Shown: one piece after another, positions 26,560-35,593 of the stretch
Numbering within the stretch: the stretch's first letter is position 1
Layout: the number at the start of each line of letters is the position of its first letter
From: PNNG01 sp046291695
GTDB lineage: Bacteria; Bacteroidota; Bacteroidia; UBA7662
Assembly (NCBI GenBank): GCA_046291695.1
Contig: JBKBSO010000005.1
Coordinates: forward strand, 62,001-126,000
Length of the DNA: 64,000 bases
Direction: 5' to 3'
The notes under the pieces: generated by a model
Seen by the model: only the letters and a program-made list of their open reading frames with translations
What the model was told of the DNA's origin: nothing
The model's database searches: none
Translations under genes and position numbers: made by a program

Positions 26560-27509
26560 ACGTCCTCTTTGCCCTCTAGTTGCTGAAAAAGCCGGGGTAA
26601 TTGGCGAACATAGCTCAGTTGGCGGTACACTTGCTTCACCTCATCGGCCGGATAGCCGAAGTACACTTTTCCGGCATCGAGCGATTTGGAAACGCCCGAC
26701 TGTCCAAGCACCACAGCACCTTGACCAATATGAATGTCTTTTTGTACGCCCACCTGACCCCAGAGTGTAACATTATCATCGATAATGGTTTTGCCACCTA
26801 TTCCGACTTGAGCAGCAAAGAGGCAATTTTTGCCGATTTCGACCCCGTGACCAACGTGTACTTGGTTGTCGAGTTTGCTGCCCTCACCGATGATGGTATC
26901 GCCGCTAACGCCTTTATCGATGGTACAGGAAGCACCAATTTCCACGTTGTTTGCGATGATTACCCGACCGCAAGAGAAGAGTTTATCGTAGCCTTCGGGA
27001 CGTTTTTTAAAATAGAAGGCGTCGGCACCGATTACGGTATTGGCATGAATGATGACGTTATCGCCGATGATGGTGTCGCTGTAAAGCACTACATTGGGAT
27101 AGATGCGGCAGTTTTTTCCAATTTTCACCCGATCGCCCAAAAAAACATTGTGCATGATGATGCTGTCTTCGCCAATTTCTACTTGTGTGCCATGAATGGT
27201 ACTGTGGCCCATAACCGCTTGGGTTTGGTAATAACGATTTACTAACCGATTGTAATCGCGGAAAGGATCATCGCTAATGAGTATGCCCTTAGCTTCGGGA
27301 AAATCAATTTCTGCATTGATGAGCACCACACTGGCTGGAGATTTTAATGCCCTATCGTAGTATTTATGAAAGTCAACAAAGGTTAAATCACCCGTTCGGA
27401 CTTTGTGAATCTCGTTCAAGCCGGTAATGGGTAAGTCAGGATTGCCCAGCATGCGACATTGTAAAAAATCGGCTGCCTGAGCCAGGCTTATGGGGTGTTG
27501 AAGTTTCAT
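26556..27509 (-). CDS. lpxD: LpxD-like UDP-3-O-acylglucosamine N-acyltransferase
   Basis: Start is at MKLQHPISLAQAADFL; the longer reading adds 20 residues that are not part of the family. The N-terminal uridine-binding domain is followed by a left-handed beta-helix of hexapeptide repeats (IGEDSIIMHNVFLGDRVKIG, VIIHANTVIGADAFYF). The catalytic His motif DNQVHVGHG is present. LpxD adds the N-linked acyl chain in lipid A synthesis. The gene stands apart from the usual lpx operon, and many Bacteroidota carry a second LpxD-like protein. Whether this is the lipid A enzyme or a paralogue is undecided. Confidence 0.85.
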   Translation of the reverse strand: MKLQHPISLAQAADFLQCRMLGNPDLPITGLNEIHKVRTGDLTFVDFHKYYDRALKSPASVVLINAEIDFPEAKGILISDDPFRDYNRLVNRYYQTQAVMGHSTIHGTQVEIGEDSIIMHNVFLGDRVKIGKNCRIYPNVVLYSDTIIGDNVIIHANTVIGADAFYFKKRPEGYDKLFSCGRVIIANNVEIGASCTIDKGVSGDTIIGEGSKLDNQVHVGHGVEIGKNCLFAAQVGIGGKTIIDDNVTLWGQVGVQKDIHIGQGAVVLGQSGVSKSLDAGKVYFGYPADEVKQVYRQLSYVRQLPRLFQQLEGKEDV

Positions 27510-27553
27510 GGAAAGGACTTTGAATGCGAAGATAATGAATTCGAAAATCGTTG

Positions 27554-27561
27554 TACTTTTG
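27554..27561 (+). promoter_or_regulatory. -7 element of gcvT
   Basis: TACTTTTG fits TAnnTTTG and ends 19 bases before the gcvT ATG at 27581. It supports that start over the upstream in-frame ATG at 27551, which would lie inside the promoter. Confidence 0.5.
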
Positions 27562-27580
27562 TGACGCAATAAATTTGGAT

Positions 27581-28666
27581 ATGAAAAATACAGCCCTTTA
27601 CCAACAGCACATCGATTTAGGAGCCAAAATGGTGCCTTTTGCCGGATATAATATGCCAGTGAGTTATGCCGGAATCAAGCTAGAGCACCAGGCTGTTCGC
27701 GAAGCGGTTGGCGTTTTCGACGTATCGCATATGGGAGAGTTTTTGGTGAAAGGGCCGCATGCGCTTGATTTATTGCAATACATAACCACCAATGACGTGT
27801 CGAAGCTCGAAGACGGGAAGGTACAATATTCCTGTATGCCTAACGGACAAGGGGGAATTGTTGATGATTTGCTTGTGTACAGACTCAATGAAGAGAAGTA
27901 TTTACTGGTGGTAAATGCGTCGAACATGGAAAAAGATTGGGCCTGGATAAAGCGGCAAAATAAGTGGGAGGTTGATGTACAGGATTTGAGCGATAATTTG
28001 TCGCTATTGGCCGTTCAGGGGCCCAATGCCATCCCGGCACTGCAATCGCTTACCGACATCCCATTGGCCGATATTAGCTATTACAGTTTCCGCACAGGGC
28101 TGTTGGCTGGGGTTGAAGACGTGATCATTTCAGCTACCGGCTATACTGGTTCAGGTGGATTTGAGTTGTATATCCCCAATGCCAGTGCTCCTAAGGTGTG
28201 GAAAGCCGTGCTCGATGTCGGTGCAGACTTTGGCATACAGCCTTGCGGTTTGGGATGCCGAGATACATTGAGGCTCGAAATGGGCTTTTGTTTGTATGGC
28301 AACGACATTAACGATAGTACATCACCCATAGAAGCAGGCTTGGGATGGATTACGAAATTTACCAAAGATTTTATCGATAGTGATTTGCTGGCCTCACAAA
28401 AGGCCAATGGTGTTGATCGCAAATTGGTGGGTTTTGAAATGCAGGAACGTGGAATTGCGAGACAGCATTACAAAATTTGTGATGCTGAAGGTCATGAAAT
28501 CGGAGAAGTTACTTCGGGTTCGGAGTCGCCTTCTACGGGTAAATTGATTGGTATGGGTTATGTAAATAATCCGCACAACAAAGCAGGTAGTCAAATTTTC
28601 ATTGAAATACGCAACAAGCTTGTTCCAGCCATGGTGGTTAAGTTGCCATTTTATAAGCCTGCATGA
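27581..28666 (+). CDS. gcvT: aminomethyltransferase (glycine cleavage T-protein)
   Basis: GcvT moves the aminomethyl group of glycine from lipoyl-H protein to tetrahydrofolate, releasing ammonia and methylene-THF. The 361-residue protein starts MKNTALYQQHIDLGAKMVPF. It shows MPVSYAGIKLEHQAVREAVGVFDVSHMGE, then GTGYTG-type folate contacts (SATGYTGSGGFELYI), GLGCRDTLRLEMGFCLYG and GEVTSGSESPSTGKLIGMGY. The stop overlaps the next ATG (ATGA), coupling it to comB, a usual pairing in Bacteroidota. Confidence 0.96.
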   Translation: MKNTALYQQHIDLGAKMVPFAGYNMPVSYAGIKLEHQAVREAVGVFDVSHMGEFLVKGPHALDLLQYITTNDVSKLEDGKVQYSCMPNGQGGIVDDLLVYRLNEEKYLLVVNASNMEKDWAWIKRQNKWEVDVQDLSDNLSLLAVQGPNAIPALQSLTDIPLADISYYSFRTGLLAGVEDVIISATGYTGSGGFELYIPNASAPKVWKAVLDVGADFGIQPCGLGCRDTLRLEMGFCLYGNDINDSTSPIEAGLGWITKFTKDFIDSDLLASQKANGVDRKLVGFEMQERGIARQHYKICDAEGHEIGEVTSGSESPSTGKLIGMGYVNNPHNKAGSQIFIEIRNKLVPAMVVKLPFYKPA

Positions 28667-29364
28667 GGCAAATTGAGGTTTGCTTAAGTCCACGGTTAAT
28701 TGATCGCTACGAACTTTCGGATAAGATTGTGGTAGTGACCGACGTGTTGCGTGCCACTTCGGCCATGGTTACGGGTTTTGCCCATGGAGTAAAGGCTATC
28801 AGACCTGTAAGTACAGTGGAAGCATGTGCTGCATTGGCCTCAGCAGGTTATCTTACGGCTGCGGAACGCGAGGGACGGGTGGTGGATGGATTTACCTTCG
28901 GAAATTCTCCTTTCGCTTATATGCAGGAAGCAGTGCGCAATCAAAAAATTGCCCTTACTACCACCAATGGAACCAATGCACTTCAGCTTTCAGCCAATGC
29001 AGCTGAAGTAATTGTTGGGGCATTTCTGAACTTACAGGCTGTAGTCCAATACCTAAGGCAATCGGAATTATCAGTTTTGGTGGTTTGCGCTGGATGGAAA
29101 GAAAACTTTAACCTTGAAGACACCCTCTTTGCGGGCGGCTTGGTGAGCTTGTTAAAGCAGGAACTTCGTGCAGGATGCGATGCTGCCCTGGCCAGCGCTT
29201 TACTGTATGAGCAATGTGAACACGATTTGTTCGGTGCCATTCAGCAGTCGTCGCACTATCACCGGTTGGCACATATGGGCATTGAAGAAGATATTCGCTT
29301 TTGCATGCAGCGCAATCAGTATGCCGTAGTGCCCCGTTTGATAGGCGAAGAACTTCAGCTGTAA
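28663..29364 (+). CDS. comB: 2-phosphosulfolactate phosphatase family protein (ComB)
   Basis: The 233-residue protein matches the ComB fold. It has VVVTDVLRATSAMVTGFAHG, ALTTTNGTNAL, VVCAGWKENFNLEDTLFAGG and a C-terminal IRFCMQRNQYAVVP. ComB removes phosphate in coenzyme M synthesis in archaea. In Bacteroidota the family is widespread without coenzyme M, so the natural substrate is unsettled. It is translationally coupled to gcvT. Confidence 0.9.
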   Translation: MRQIEVCLSPRLIDRYELSDKIVVVTDVLRATSAMVTGFAHGVKAIRPVSTVEACAALASAGYLTAAEREGRVVDGFTFGNSPFAYMQEAVRNQKIALTTTNGTNALQLSANAAEVIVGAFLNLQAVVQYLRQSELSVLVVCAGWKENFNLEDTLFAGGLVSLLKQELRAGCDAALASALLYEQCEHDLFGAIQQSSHYHRLAHMGIEEDIRFCMQRNQYAVVPRLIGEELQL

Positions 29365-29427
29365 TACTAGCAATTTGGCGACTTGCGTTCGGCTGCTTAT
29401 CTTGCTCCTGCCTAAAATCTCGTAGCT

Positions 29428-30303
29428 ATGGAAGAAAGTATTTTAACGGCCCTGTTTCTGCCGTTGGCCCTCGGTATTATTATGTTGGGTATGGGCATGA
29501 CACTCACCATCGACGACTTCAAACGTGTTTTTGTTTACCCCAAAGCCGTTTTTCTGGGTTTGGGTAATCAATTGCTCTTATTGCCTGTTTTGGGCTTTAT
29601 GCTGGCCAGTGCTTTTGATTTAAGGCCCGAGCTGGCGGTTGGTATTGTGCTCCTGGCCTTGTGCCCGGGTGGTGCTACCTCCAATATTATTTCGCATTTG
29701 GCCAAAGCCGACCTGGCCTTGTCGGTCTCACTTACGGCCATTAGTTCCACAATTACCAATTTTACCATCCCTGTTTTTTTGAACCTCGCCTTATTCCATT
29801 TTATGGGTGGGGCAGAGGCTATTCAATTGCCCATAGGAAAAACCATATTGCAGATTTTTGTGGTGACCATTTTTCCGGTATCGCTGGGGATGTACATCAA
29901 GCAACGATTTCCTGCATTTACAGGGCGAAGCCTTAAGGCCGTTAACATCATGTCGGCAGCTTTTTTTGTGTTGATACTCCTCTTGGCCATCATTAAGGAA
30001 CGAGCTAATATTGTTCCGTACTTTGTGCAAGCCGGGCTTCCTGCATTGGTACTGAACTTTTCGGCCATTTTGCTTGGGTATATCACCGGTTTAATGTTTA
30101 GCCTCGATTTCAAGCAACGCGTATCGATTGGGATTGAAACGGGTATTCAAAATGGAACCTTGGCAGTAGGTATTGCACTCAGTCCGGCTATTTTAAACAA
30201 CACACAAATTGCCATACCAGCGGCCATTTACAGTTTATTGATGTTTCTTACTGCCAGTTTGGTGGTTTTATGGTCGCGCAGCAGGGCCCAGCTTGATATT
30301 TAG
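29428..30303 (+). CDS. bile acid:sodium symporter family transporter
   Basis: This 291-residue membrane protein has about nine to ten helices in the BASS fold. Motifs include LALGIIMLGMGMTLTIDDF, GNQLLLLPVLGFML, LALCPGGATSNIISHLAKADLAL and SIGIETGIQNGTLAV. These match the Na+-binding crossover regions of the family. Members move organic anions with sodium, and no specific substrate is implied. It converges on the secreted protein gene at 30300. Confidence 0.92.
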   Translation: MEESILTALFLPLALGIIMLGMGMTLTIDDFKRVFVYPKAVFLGLGNQLLLLPVLGFMLASAFDLRPELAVGIVLLALCPGGATSNIISHLAKADLALSVSLTAISSTITNFTIPVFLNLALFHFMGGAEAIQLPIGKTILQIFVVTIFPVSLGMYIKQRFPAFTGRSLKAVNIMSAAFFVLILLLAIIKERANIVPYFVQAGLPALVLNFSAILLGYITGLMFSLDFKQRVSIGIETGIQNGTLAVGIALSPAILNNTQIAIPAAIYSLLMFLTASLVVLWSRSRAQLDI

Positions 30304-31622
30304 TTTTTGTGTTTTTTAAGTTGAATGCCAATGCCTTCGAAGCAGGCATCCATGGGTAAGCCCGAGCTGGGGTGGGTATATATGAATCCACCATCTACCT
30401 TGCTGGGATTGAGGCGCAAAAGCTGCTTGTATTGCTCTTGTGTAATAGGGGCACGCAGTAAATAGGTACCTACGCCGCGAATGCTTCGTCCCCGCCCATT
30501 CATGCTTAAATCGAAGCGCATGCCGGCGAAATGTAATTCGCGGATAAAATAATCCTGTCCGCTTACAGAAAATAGATTCATTTCGGCATAGCCATCCTTA
30601 CTTTCCTCGAAATAATGCAAGGTAATGGGGCTCTTGGCCCGCATGCTCACCCGGTTGCCTGGTAGGGCTATTTCTACCGAACGCTCACTGCTATCGGGAA
30701 GCATAAGCCGAATGCATACGAAATATTGTGCCGCTTCCGGACAGCGGGATTCATCATAACTAAAATGAAATCCATGCTCGTTTTCGCTTATATAATCAAT
30801 CTGAACGCAATTGTTTATTTCATAAACAAAGTAACTTCCGGGCATATGCCGGTTAGCTGTCTTTAAGCTGATTCGGAAATCGGTTTCGGAAATGTGGTCG
30901 ATATGGATGCTTGTTTCCAAGTACATTTGGCGATATGCCCGGAGCAGCGCTTCTGCTTGTTTAGCCCGATAGTCGGTAAGTAAATCGGGTAATGCTCGCA
31001 GCCTTTCAATCATATACCCTAGCAGTGCCAAATCGGTGGGGTGGTTTAGGTAATATTGGGCGCTTTGGAGGAAATCACTGAATGCTTTATCGTAATCATA
31101 GAAGTCGTCGGAAAGTTTTTGAGAAAGGCTATCAGGCCAATGCAAGTTGAGGTAAATGCGATAAAAGTTTCGGCCCCGTTGTTTATCGCGTCTGTATTCG
31201 AGGTGCTGCGCACGAATACGATGGCTATCGATAGGAATGCCCATGAGTTGGATACCAACCCATTGGTGAAGGGCGGTTTGATCGAAAAGGTACGAGCGGT
31301 AATGGTGTTGGTGGTCTTGAAGGCTCAGCAAGCTATCGTTCGTGCGCAAATGGTGTGCGTACACCAATTGGCTGATGAGTTGAGCCCTGGCAGCTCGAAA
31401 GGCTTCAGTAAGGGCTTCTAGCGAGTCCGTTGCCTCTCCCCAAACAGTGAGGGTATTGGGAAGTGGTTTTTTGAGCCAATAGGGACTAATGCCAGTTGCG
31501 CGTATTTTTTTTGATTGTGCCTCGGCTGTAGGTATCGTGAACCAAAACATCAGCAACCAAAACATCAGTGGCCGAAACATCAGCAGTGAGGAAGTAAAGC
31601 GGCCAAGGCTCATTTTTTGCAT
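30300..31622 (-). CDS. secreted protein with LPP20-like N-terminal region
   Basis: Start at MQKMSLGRF, with MSLGRF three codons on as an alternative; a longer reading to 31703 adds a non-signal N-terminus. The roughly 440-residue protein has a signal peptide whose hydrophobic core is a pentapeptide repeat (LMFRP, LMFWL, LMFWF), encoded by three 15-bp copies. After cleavage it shows TLTVWGEATDSLEALTEAFRAARAQLISQL. That is the pattern of the LPP20 / SIMPL-like fold (WGEA ... EA ... AR). The C-terminal half is rich in strands. Function is unknown. It is divergent from hemE. Confidence 0.75.
   Translation of the reverse strand: MQKMSLGRFTSSLLMFRPLMFWLLMFWFTIPTAEAQSKKIRATGISPYWLKKPLPNTLTVWGEATDSLEALTEAFRAARAQLISQLVYAHHLRTNDSLLSLQDHQHHYRSYLFDQTALHQWVGIQLMGIPIDSHRIRAQHLEYRRDKQRGRNFYRIYLNLHWPDSLSQKLSDDFYDYDKAFSDFLQSAQYYLNHPTDLALLGYMIERLRALPDLLTDYRAKQAEALLRAYRQMYLETSIHIDHISETDFRISLKTANRHMPGSYFVYEINNCVQIDYISENEHGFHFSYDESRCPEAAQYFVCIRLMLPDSSERSVEIALPGNRVSMRAKSPITLHYFEESKDGYAEMNLFSVSGQDYFIRELHFAGMRFDLSMNGRGRSIRGVGTYLLRAPITQEQYKQLLRLNPSKVDGGFIYTHPSSGLPMDACFEGIGIQLKKHKN
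31539..31583. repeat. three tandem 15-bp copies in a signal-peptide coding region
   Basis: Three 15-base units that each end in aaacatcag, positions 31539-31553, 31554-31568 and 31569-31583. On the minus strand they encode the five-residue LMFxx repeat of the signal peptide. Gain or loss of a unit would keep the frame. Confidence 0.8.
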
Positions 31623-31712
31623 GATGGCAACAAAGTTAAGGCAGCATCTTGAATGGTGTATGTTAGAAGCTGAATCCGCGGGCTTTGTCGCACCACATAG
31701 CAATTAAAGCCG

Positions 31713-31720
31713 TATTTTCG
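31713..31720 (+). promoter_or_regulatory. possible -7 element of hemE
   Basis: TATTTTCG is one base off TAnnTTTG and ends four bases before the hemE ATG, implying a leaderless transcript if used. The evidence is weak because of the mismatch and lack of a -33 element. Confidence 0.3.
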
Positions 31721-31724
31721 CGGC

Positions 31725-32753
31725 ATGAATTACCGGAACGATCTTATTCTCCGTGCGGCACGGGGCGAAAAAACGGAAAGAACTCCTGTGTGGATGATGC
31801 GCCAGGCGGGTCGAATCCTCAAAGAATACCGCGAAGTACGTGCCCAGGCGGGCGATTTTAAGACCTTGGTGGAAACGCCTGAGCTGGCTGCTGAGGTTAC
31901 CCTACAACCCGTCGACATCCTCGGGGTGGATGCCGCCATTATCTTTTCCGATATCCTGGTAATTCCCGACGCCATGGGCTGCACCTACGAAATGGTGGAG
32001 GCACGTGGTCCTGTTTTCCCGCAAACCATTCGTTCGACTTCCGATTTGAGCCGGATTCATATAGCCGACCCAGCGGAATTACAATATGTAACCGATGCCA
32101 TAGCCCTCACCGTTAAACAACTCGATGGCCGGGTACCACTCATCGGCTTTGCCGGTGCACCGTTCACCATTTTTGCCTATATGACAGAAGGAAAAGGCAG
32201 CAAAACATTCAGTATTGCTAAGAAACTTTTGTACAGCGACCCAAAATTCAGTCACCGACTGCTTGGCATGATTACCCAAAGTACCATCGCTTACCTGAAA
32301 GCCCAGATAGCCGCAGGTGCCGCCATGGTACAAATATTCGACTCGTGGGCTGGCATACTTAGTCCCGAACAATACCGGGAGTTCAGCGGAGCCTACATCC
32401 GCGAAATCTGTGCGGCCATTACCGAAGTGCCAGTAACTGTATTTGCCAAAGGCGCTTGGTTTGCCATTGAAGATTTTGGGAACTACCCTTGTCGTACAGT
32501 AGGCCTCGACTGGAATACTGATCCGGGATGGGCCCGCGCACGGGTAGGGGCAGATAAAACCTTGCAGGGAAATCTCGACCCCTGTCAGCTCTATGCGGCA
32601 CCTGAGTTGGTGGCAGTGGCCACTCGTCGTATGCTGCAGCAATTCAATGGCGGCCCGCATATTGCCAATCTAGGCCATGGGGTTTATCCGGATACACCAT
32701 TAGAGGGCGTGAAGGCATTTATTGATACGGTTAAGAGTTCATCTAATTCTTGA
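31725..32753 (+). CDS. hemE: uroporphyrinogen decarboxylase
   Basis: HemE removes four carboxyls from uroporphyrinogen III to give coproporphyrinogen III in heme synthesis. The 342-residue protein has PVWMMRQAGRILKEYRE, IIFSDILVIPDAMGC with the catalytic Asp, IGFAGAPFTIFAYMTEGKGS, and QGNLDPCQLYA near the C-terminus. These are the signatures of the family. It is a single-gene unit followed 36 bp later by the tsaE operon. Confidence 0.97.
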   Translation: MNYRNDLILRAARGEKTERTPVWMMRQAGRILKEYREVRAQAGDFKTLVETPELAAEVTLQPVDILGVDAAIIFSDILVIPDAMGCTYEMVEARGPVFPQTIRSTSDLSRIHIADPAELQYVTDAIALTVKQLDGRVPLIGFAGAPFTIFAYMTEGKGSKTFSIAKKLLYSDPKFSHRLLGMITQSTIAYLKAQIAAGAAMVQIFDSWAGILSPEQYREFSGAYIREICAAITEVPVTVFAKGAWFAIEDFGNYPCRTVGLDWNTDPGWARARVGADKTLQGNLDPCQLYAAPELVAVATRRMLQQFNGGPHIANLGHGVYPDTPLEGVKAFIDTVKSSSNS

Positions 32754-32789
32754 TTTGAATTTGTTTTAAATTTTTAAAATCAGTGATTT

Positions 32790-33206
32790 ATGCTTTTTGA
32801 GGTCAAGCATTTAGATGAGCTGTCGAAACGGGCCGAGGAGCTGGTGAAAGCCGGTGCCCGACATGCTGTTTGGTGCTTTTATGGAGAGATGGGGGCCGGA
32901 AAAACCACCCTCATCGCAGCGCTCTGTAAGCATTGGGAGGTGGTAGATGCTGTAGGTTCGCCAACTTATGGCCTGGTCAATGAATACCGAACCAAGCAAG
33001 GAAAACGCATCTGCCATTTCGATTTCTATCGCATACAGTCTGAAGCTGAGGCTTACGATATGGGAGCAGAGGATTATTTCTACAGTGGAGATCGCTGTTT
33101 GATTGAATGGCCCGAACGGGTTTCTGGATTACTGCCAGAATCGGTGTTCAGTATAAAAATTAGTATATTCGAAGGTTCAATCCGCATCATCCAAACACAA
33201 CCATGA
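32790..33206 (+). CDS. tsaE: tRNA threonylcarbamoyladenosine biosynthesis ATPase TsaE
   Basis: TsaE powers the TsaB-TsaD complex that makes the t6A37 modification on ANN-decoding tRNAs. The 138-residue protein has Walker A GEMGAGKTT (32-40), the SPTYGLVNEY switch, HFDFYRI, and LIEWPERV, all family signatures. It overlaps the next gene by ATGA. The tsaE-alanine dehydrogenase pair is common in Bacteroidota and probably reflects cotranscription rather than a biochemical link. Confidence 0.95.
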   Translation: MLFEVKHLDELSKRAEELVKAGARHAVWCFYGEMGAGKTTLIAALCKHWEVVDAVGSPTYGLVNEYRTKQGKRICHFDFYRIQSEAEAYDMGAEDYFYSGDRCLIEWPERVSGLLPESVFSIKISIFEGSIRIIQTQP

Positions 33207-34420
33207 CCACCGACCCTCTGGCAGGATTTAGCTCCAAATACAGCCCTACAACCTTAGAGGCACCCATTCGCATTTCTCGTAAAAGTACGAGCTTAACTGT
33301 GGGTGTGCCCCGAGAACGTGGTTATCAAGAAAACCGGGTGGCCTTAACTCCTTTGGCGGTAGGTCAATTGGTGGCCTTGGGGCATGAGGTGCTGGTTGAA
33401 AGTAAAGCAGGATTGGCCAGTTTTTTTAGCGATCAGCAGTATTCAGAAGCAGGTGCCCGTATTATTTACGATTTGGAGGAATTGTATAAGGCCCATATCA
33501 TTGTGAAAGTAGGTCCGGTGCCCGCCGATGAGGTGAAGTATTTGAGCCCGGGCAAGGTTGTATTGAGCGCCATTCACTTACCCACCATCAATGAAGCCTA
33601 CCTCAAGGCCTTTCTCGATAAACGGGTAATTGGTATTGCTTATGAATACCTGCGCGATAAATCCGACAGTTTGCCCATCGTGCGTTCGATGAGTGAAATT
33701 GCGGGCAGCTCCGCCATTTTAATCGCTGCCGAATACATGAGCAACCAGTTTCAGGGTACCGGCAAGCTGTTGGGGGGCGTGTCGGGCATACCGCCCAGCA
33801 AGGTGGTGATTTTAGGTGCAGGAACGGTGGGCGAATTTGCTGCACGCACGGCCTTGGGCTTGGGCAGCGATGTACGCTTGTTCGACAACAGCATTTCGCG
33901 GCTCAAACGCATTCAAAACAACCTGGGGCAACGGGTGTACACCTCAGTGATACAGCCCGAAATTCTGGCCGAGGAACTGCGTACTGCCGATGTGGCCGTG
34001 GGAGCCATGCATGCCGACAAAGGTCGCGCCCCCATGGTGGTATCCGAAGCCATGGTGCAAAGCATGAAGGCTGGTGCGGTGATTGTGGATGTGAGCATCG
34101 ATCAGGGTGGCTGTTTCGAAACTTCTGAAGTGACCAACCATACCAAACCCGTTTTTATTAAACACGAGGTAATTCATTACTGTGTGCCCAATATTCCTTC
34201 AAGGGTTTCTCAAACCGCCTCTGTTTCTTTGAGTAATATTTTAGGCAATCTGCTTATTGATGCGGGTGAACAGGGCGGGGTAGAAACCTACCTTTGGCTC
34301 GAAAAGGGCCTGCGGGCCGGCATTTACTGCTACAATGGCAACCTTACCAACCGGTACCTCAGCGAAAAATTCGGCATCAACTTCACCAATTTGGAGTTGA
34401 TTGCGGCGGCGAGGATGTAG
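33203..34420 (+). CDS. ald: alanine dehydrogenase
   Basis: Ald reversibly deaminates L-alanine to pyruvate and ammonia with NAD+. The 405-residue protein has about 30 extra residues before the core start VGVPRERGYQENRVALTP. The substrate lysine region (HIIVKVGPVPADEV), the Rossmann motif VVILGAGTVGEFAARTAL and VIVDVSIDQGGCFETS are present. It is coupled to tsaE by ATGA. The AlaDH/PNT superfamily also holds transhydrogenase subunits, but the Bacteroidota context and the IDQGGC segment favour Ald. Confidence 0.9.
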   Translation: MTTDPLAGFSSKYSPTTLEAPIRISRKSTSLTVGVPRERGYQENRVALTPLAVGQLVALGHEVLVESKAGLASFFSDQQYSEAGARIIYDLEELYKAHIIVKVGPVPADEVKYLSPGKVVLSAIHLPTINEAYLKAFLDKRVIGIAYEYLRDKSDSLPIVRSMSEIAGSSAILIAAEYMSNQFQGTGKLLGGVSGIPPSKVVILGAGTVGEFAARTALGLGSDVRLFDNSISRLKRIQNNLGQRVYTSVIQPEILAEELRTADVAVGAMHADKGRAPMVVSEAMVQSMKAGAVIVDVSIDQGGCFETSEVTNHTKPVFIKHEVIHYCVPNIPSRVSQTASVSLSNILGNLLIDAGEQGGVETYLWLEKGLRAGIYCYNGNLTNRYLSEKFGINFTNLELIAAARM

Positions 34421-34438
34421 GATTTCCCTGCAAATCCC

Positions 34439-34984
34439 TCAAATCTTCCCCACCAACCGCAAAAAATCACGCACCTGCTTGTGATAGTCGGCTTTTGCCT
34501 TTAAGCTTGATAAATAGGGAAAACGCTCGCCTGTGTGGCTTTCAAAGCAGAGCGACAAACTATCATCGATGGCATCGTACACAAAAAAGTGGAGGTTGAG
34601 GTGGGCCTGCATGCTGTTGGGCTGCAGCGAAATGCTGTCGAGCCGGTTAGCTCCATACCGATACAACCAGGCTTTGCAGTTGCGCTGTACGGCTTGGCTG
34701 CTTTCGCTCAGCAAAAAGGCCTGGTCTTGAAGCAGATGAATTACAAGTACAAGCTGCAGCCAATATTTGCTACTGTCGGTTTCACGGCCAGCCCAGCGGT
34801 ACACTTCGGCGCCTTTGAAGCTGTACAAGTCCGATTCGTAGTAATAAGAGCGCACATTTTTGAAAAATAGCTTTGCTGATTCAGTGGTTTTAAAGTCAAT
34901 GTCCTCGAAATCGGGCCGCGGGAATTTCCGCTCCCCACAACCTGCTAAAGTCACCAAAATAAGTATCCAGCCTATTTTTCGCAT
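34439..34984 (-). CDS. small lipoprotein of unknown function
   Basis: The 181-residue protein begins MRKIGWILILVTLAGCGER, a lipoprotein signal with Cys16 as the lipidation site. The mature part is soluble and aromatic-rich, with segments LFFKNVRSYYYESDLYSF and LHFFVYDAIDDSLSLCFESH. No family is recognised. It is convergent with ald and divergent from the DUF429-type gene, so it is probably a single-gene unit. Confidence 0.75.
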   Translation of the reverse strand: MRKIGWILILVTLAGCGERKFPRPDFEDIDFKTTESAKLFFKNVRSYYYESDLYSFKGAEVYRWAGRETDSSKYWLQLVLVIHLLQDQAFLLSESSQAVQRNCKAWLYRYGANRLDSISLQPNSMQAHLNLHFFVYDAIDDSLSLCFESHTGERFPYLSSLKAKADYHKQVRDFLRLVGKI

Positions 34985-35023
34985 ATTCGATTAACAAAAG
35001 GGGACCATAGTTGTTCAGAAAAC

Positions 35024-35593
35024 ATGATTTGTGGGATAGATTACGGAAGTAAAATGGCGGGCACAACGGTTTGTGCGTGGCCAAGCGACAGCGGCATCGA
35101 GCTGCGACAAAGCGCTAAAAAGGAAGATGCAGATGCCTTTTTGGAAGCCTTGATTGCCGAAATCCAGCCCCAGGCCATTTACCTCGATGCACCGCTGAGT
35201 CTGCCCGGGGTGTACACCAACAACGGTAACGATTATTTTTACCGGGCCTGTGACCGCGAGCTGGCGTGTATGTCGCCTTTGTTTTTAGGTGGACTCACCG
35301 CCCGGGCCATGCGCCTGGCCAATACCTGGCAACAACAAGGTTTGGCTACCTATGAGGCCTATCCCGCTGCTTTGTGGCGCGAAATAGGAAGTAAAGATTT
35401 ATTGTATAAAAAAGAAACCGAAGCTTTAGCCGCTTGTCTCGAGCTGCTCCAAGCCCATTTTGAGCTAAGTTTGCCTGCCGCAAGCAATTGGCACCAGTTC
35501 GACGCCCTGCTGGCGCTTTGTGTAGGCTTCCGCCATCAGCAACAAAAAGCCAACATTTACGGCGACCAGCAAGAAGGCCTCATTTACGTATGA
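35024..35593 (+). CDS. DUF429-type predicted RNase H-fold protein coupled to photolyase
   Basis: The 189-residue protein starts MICGIDYGSKMAGTTVC. That reads as the first RNase H-fold strand with an Asp in GIDYG. YLDAPLSLPG and ATYEAYPAALWRE match the DUF429 pattern of predicted nucleases. Near the end, NWHQFDALLALCVG provides another acidic position. Activity is not established for this family in general. The stop overlaps the photolyase start by ATGA, so the two are translated together. Confidence 0.82.
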   Translation: MICGIDYGSKMAGTTVCAWPSDSGIELRQSAKKEDADAFLEALIAEIQPQAIYLDAPLSLPGVYTNNGNDYFYRACDRELACMSPLFLGGLTARAMRLANTWQQQGLATYEAYPAALWREIGSKDLLYKKETEALAACLELLQAHFELSLPAASNWHQFDALLALCVGFRHQQQKANIYGDQQEGLIYV

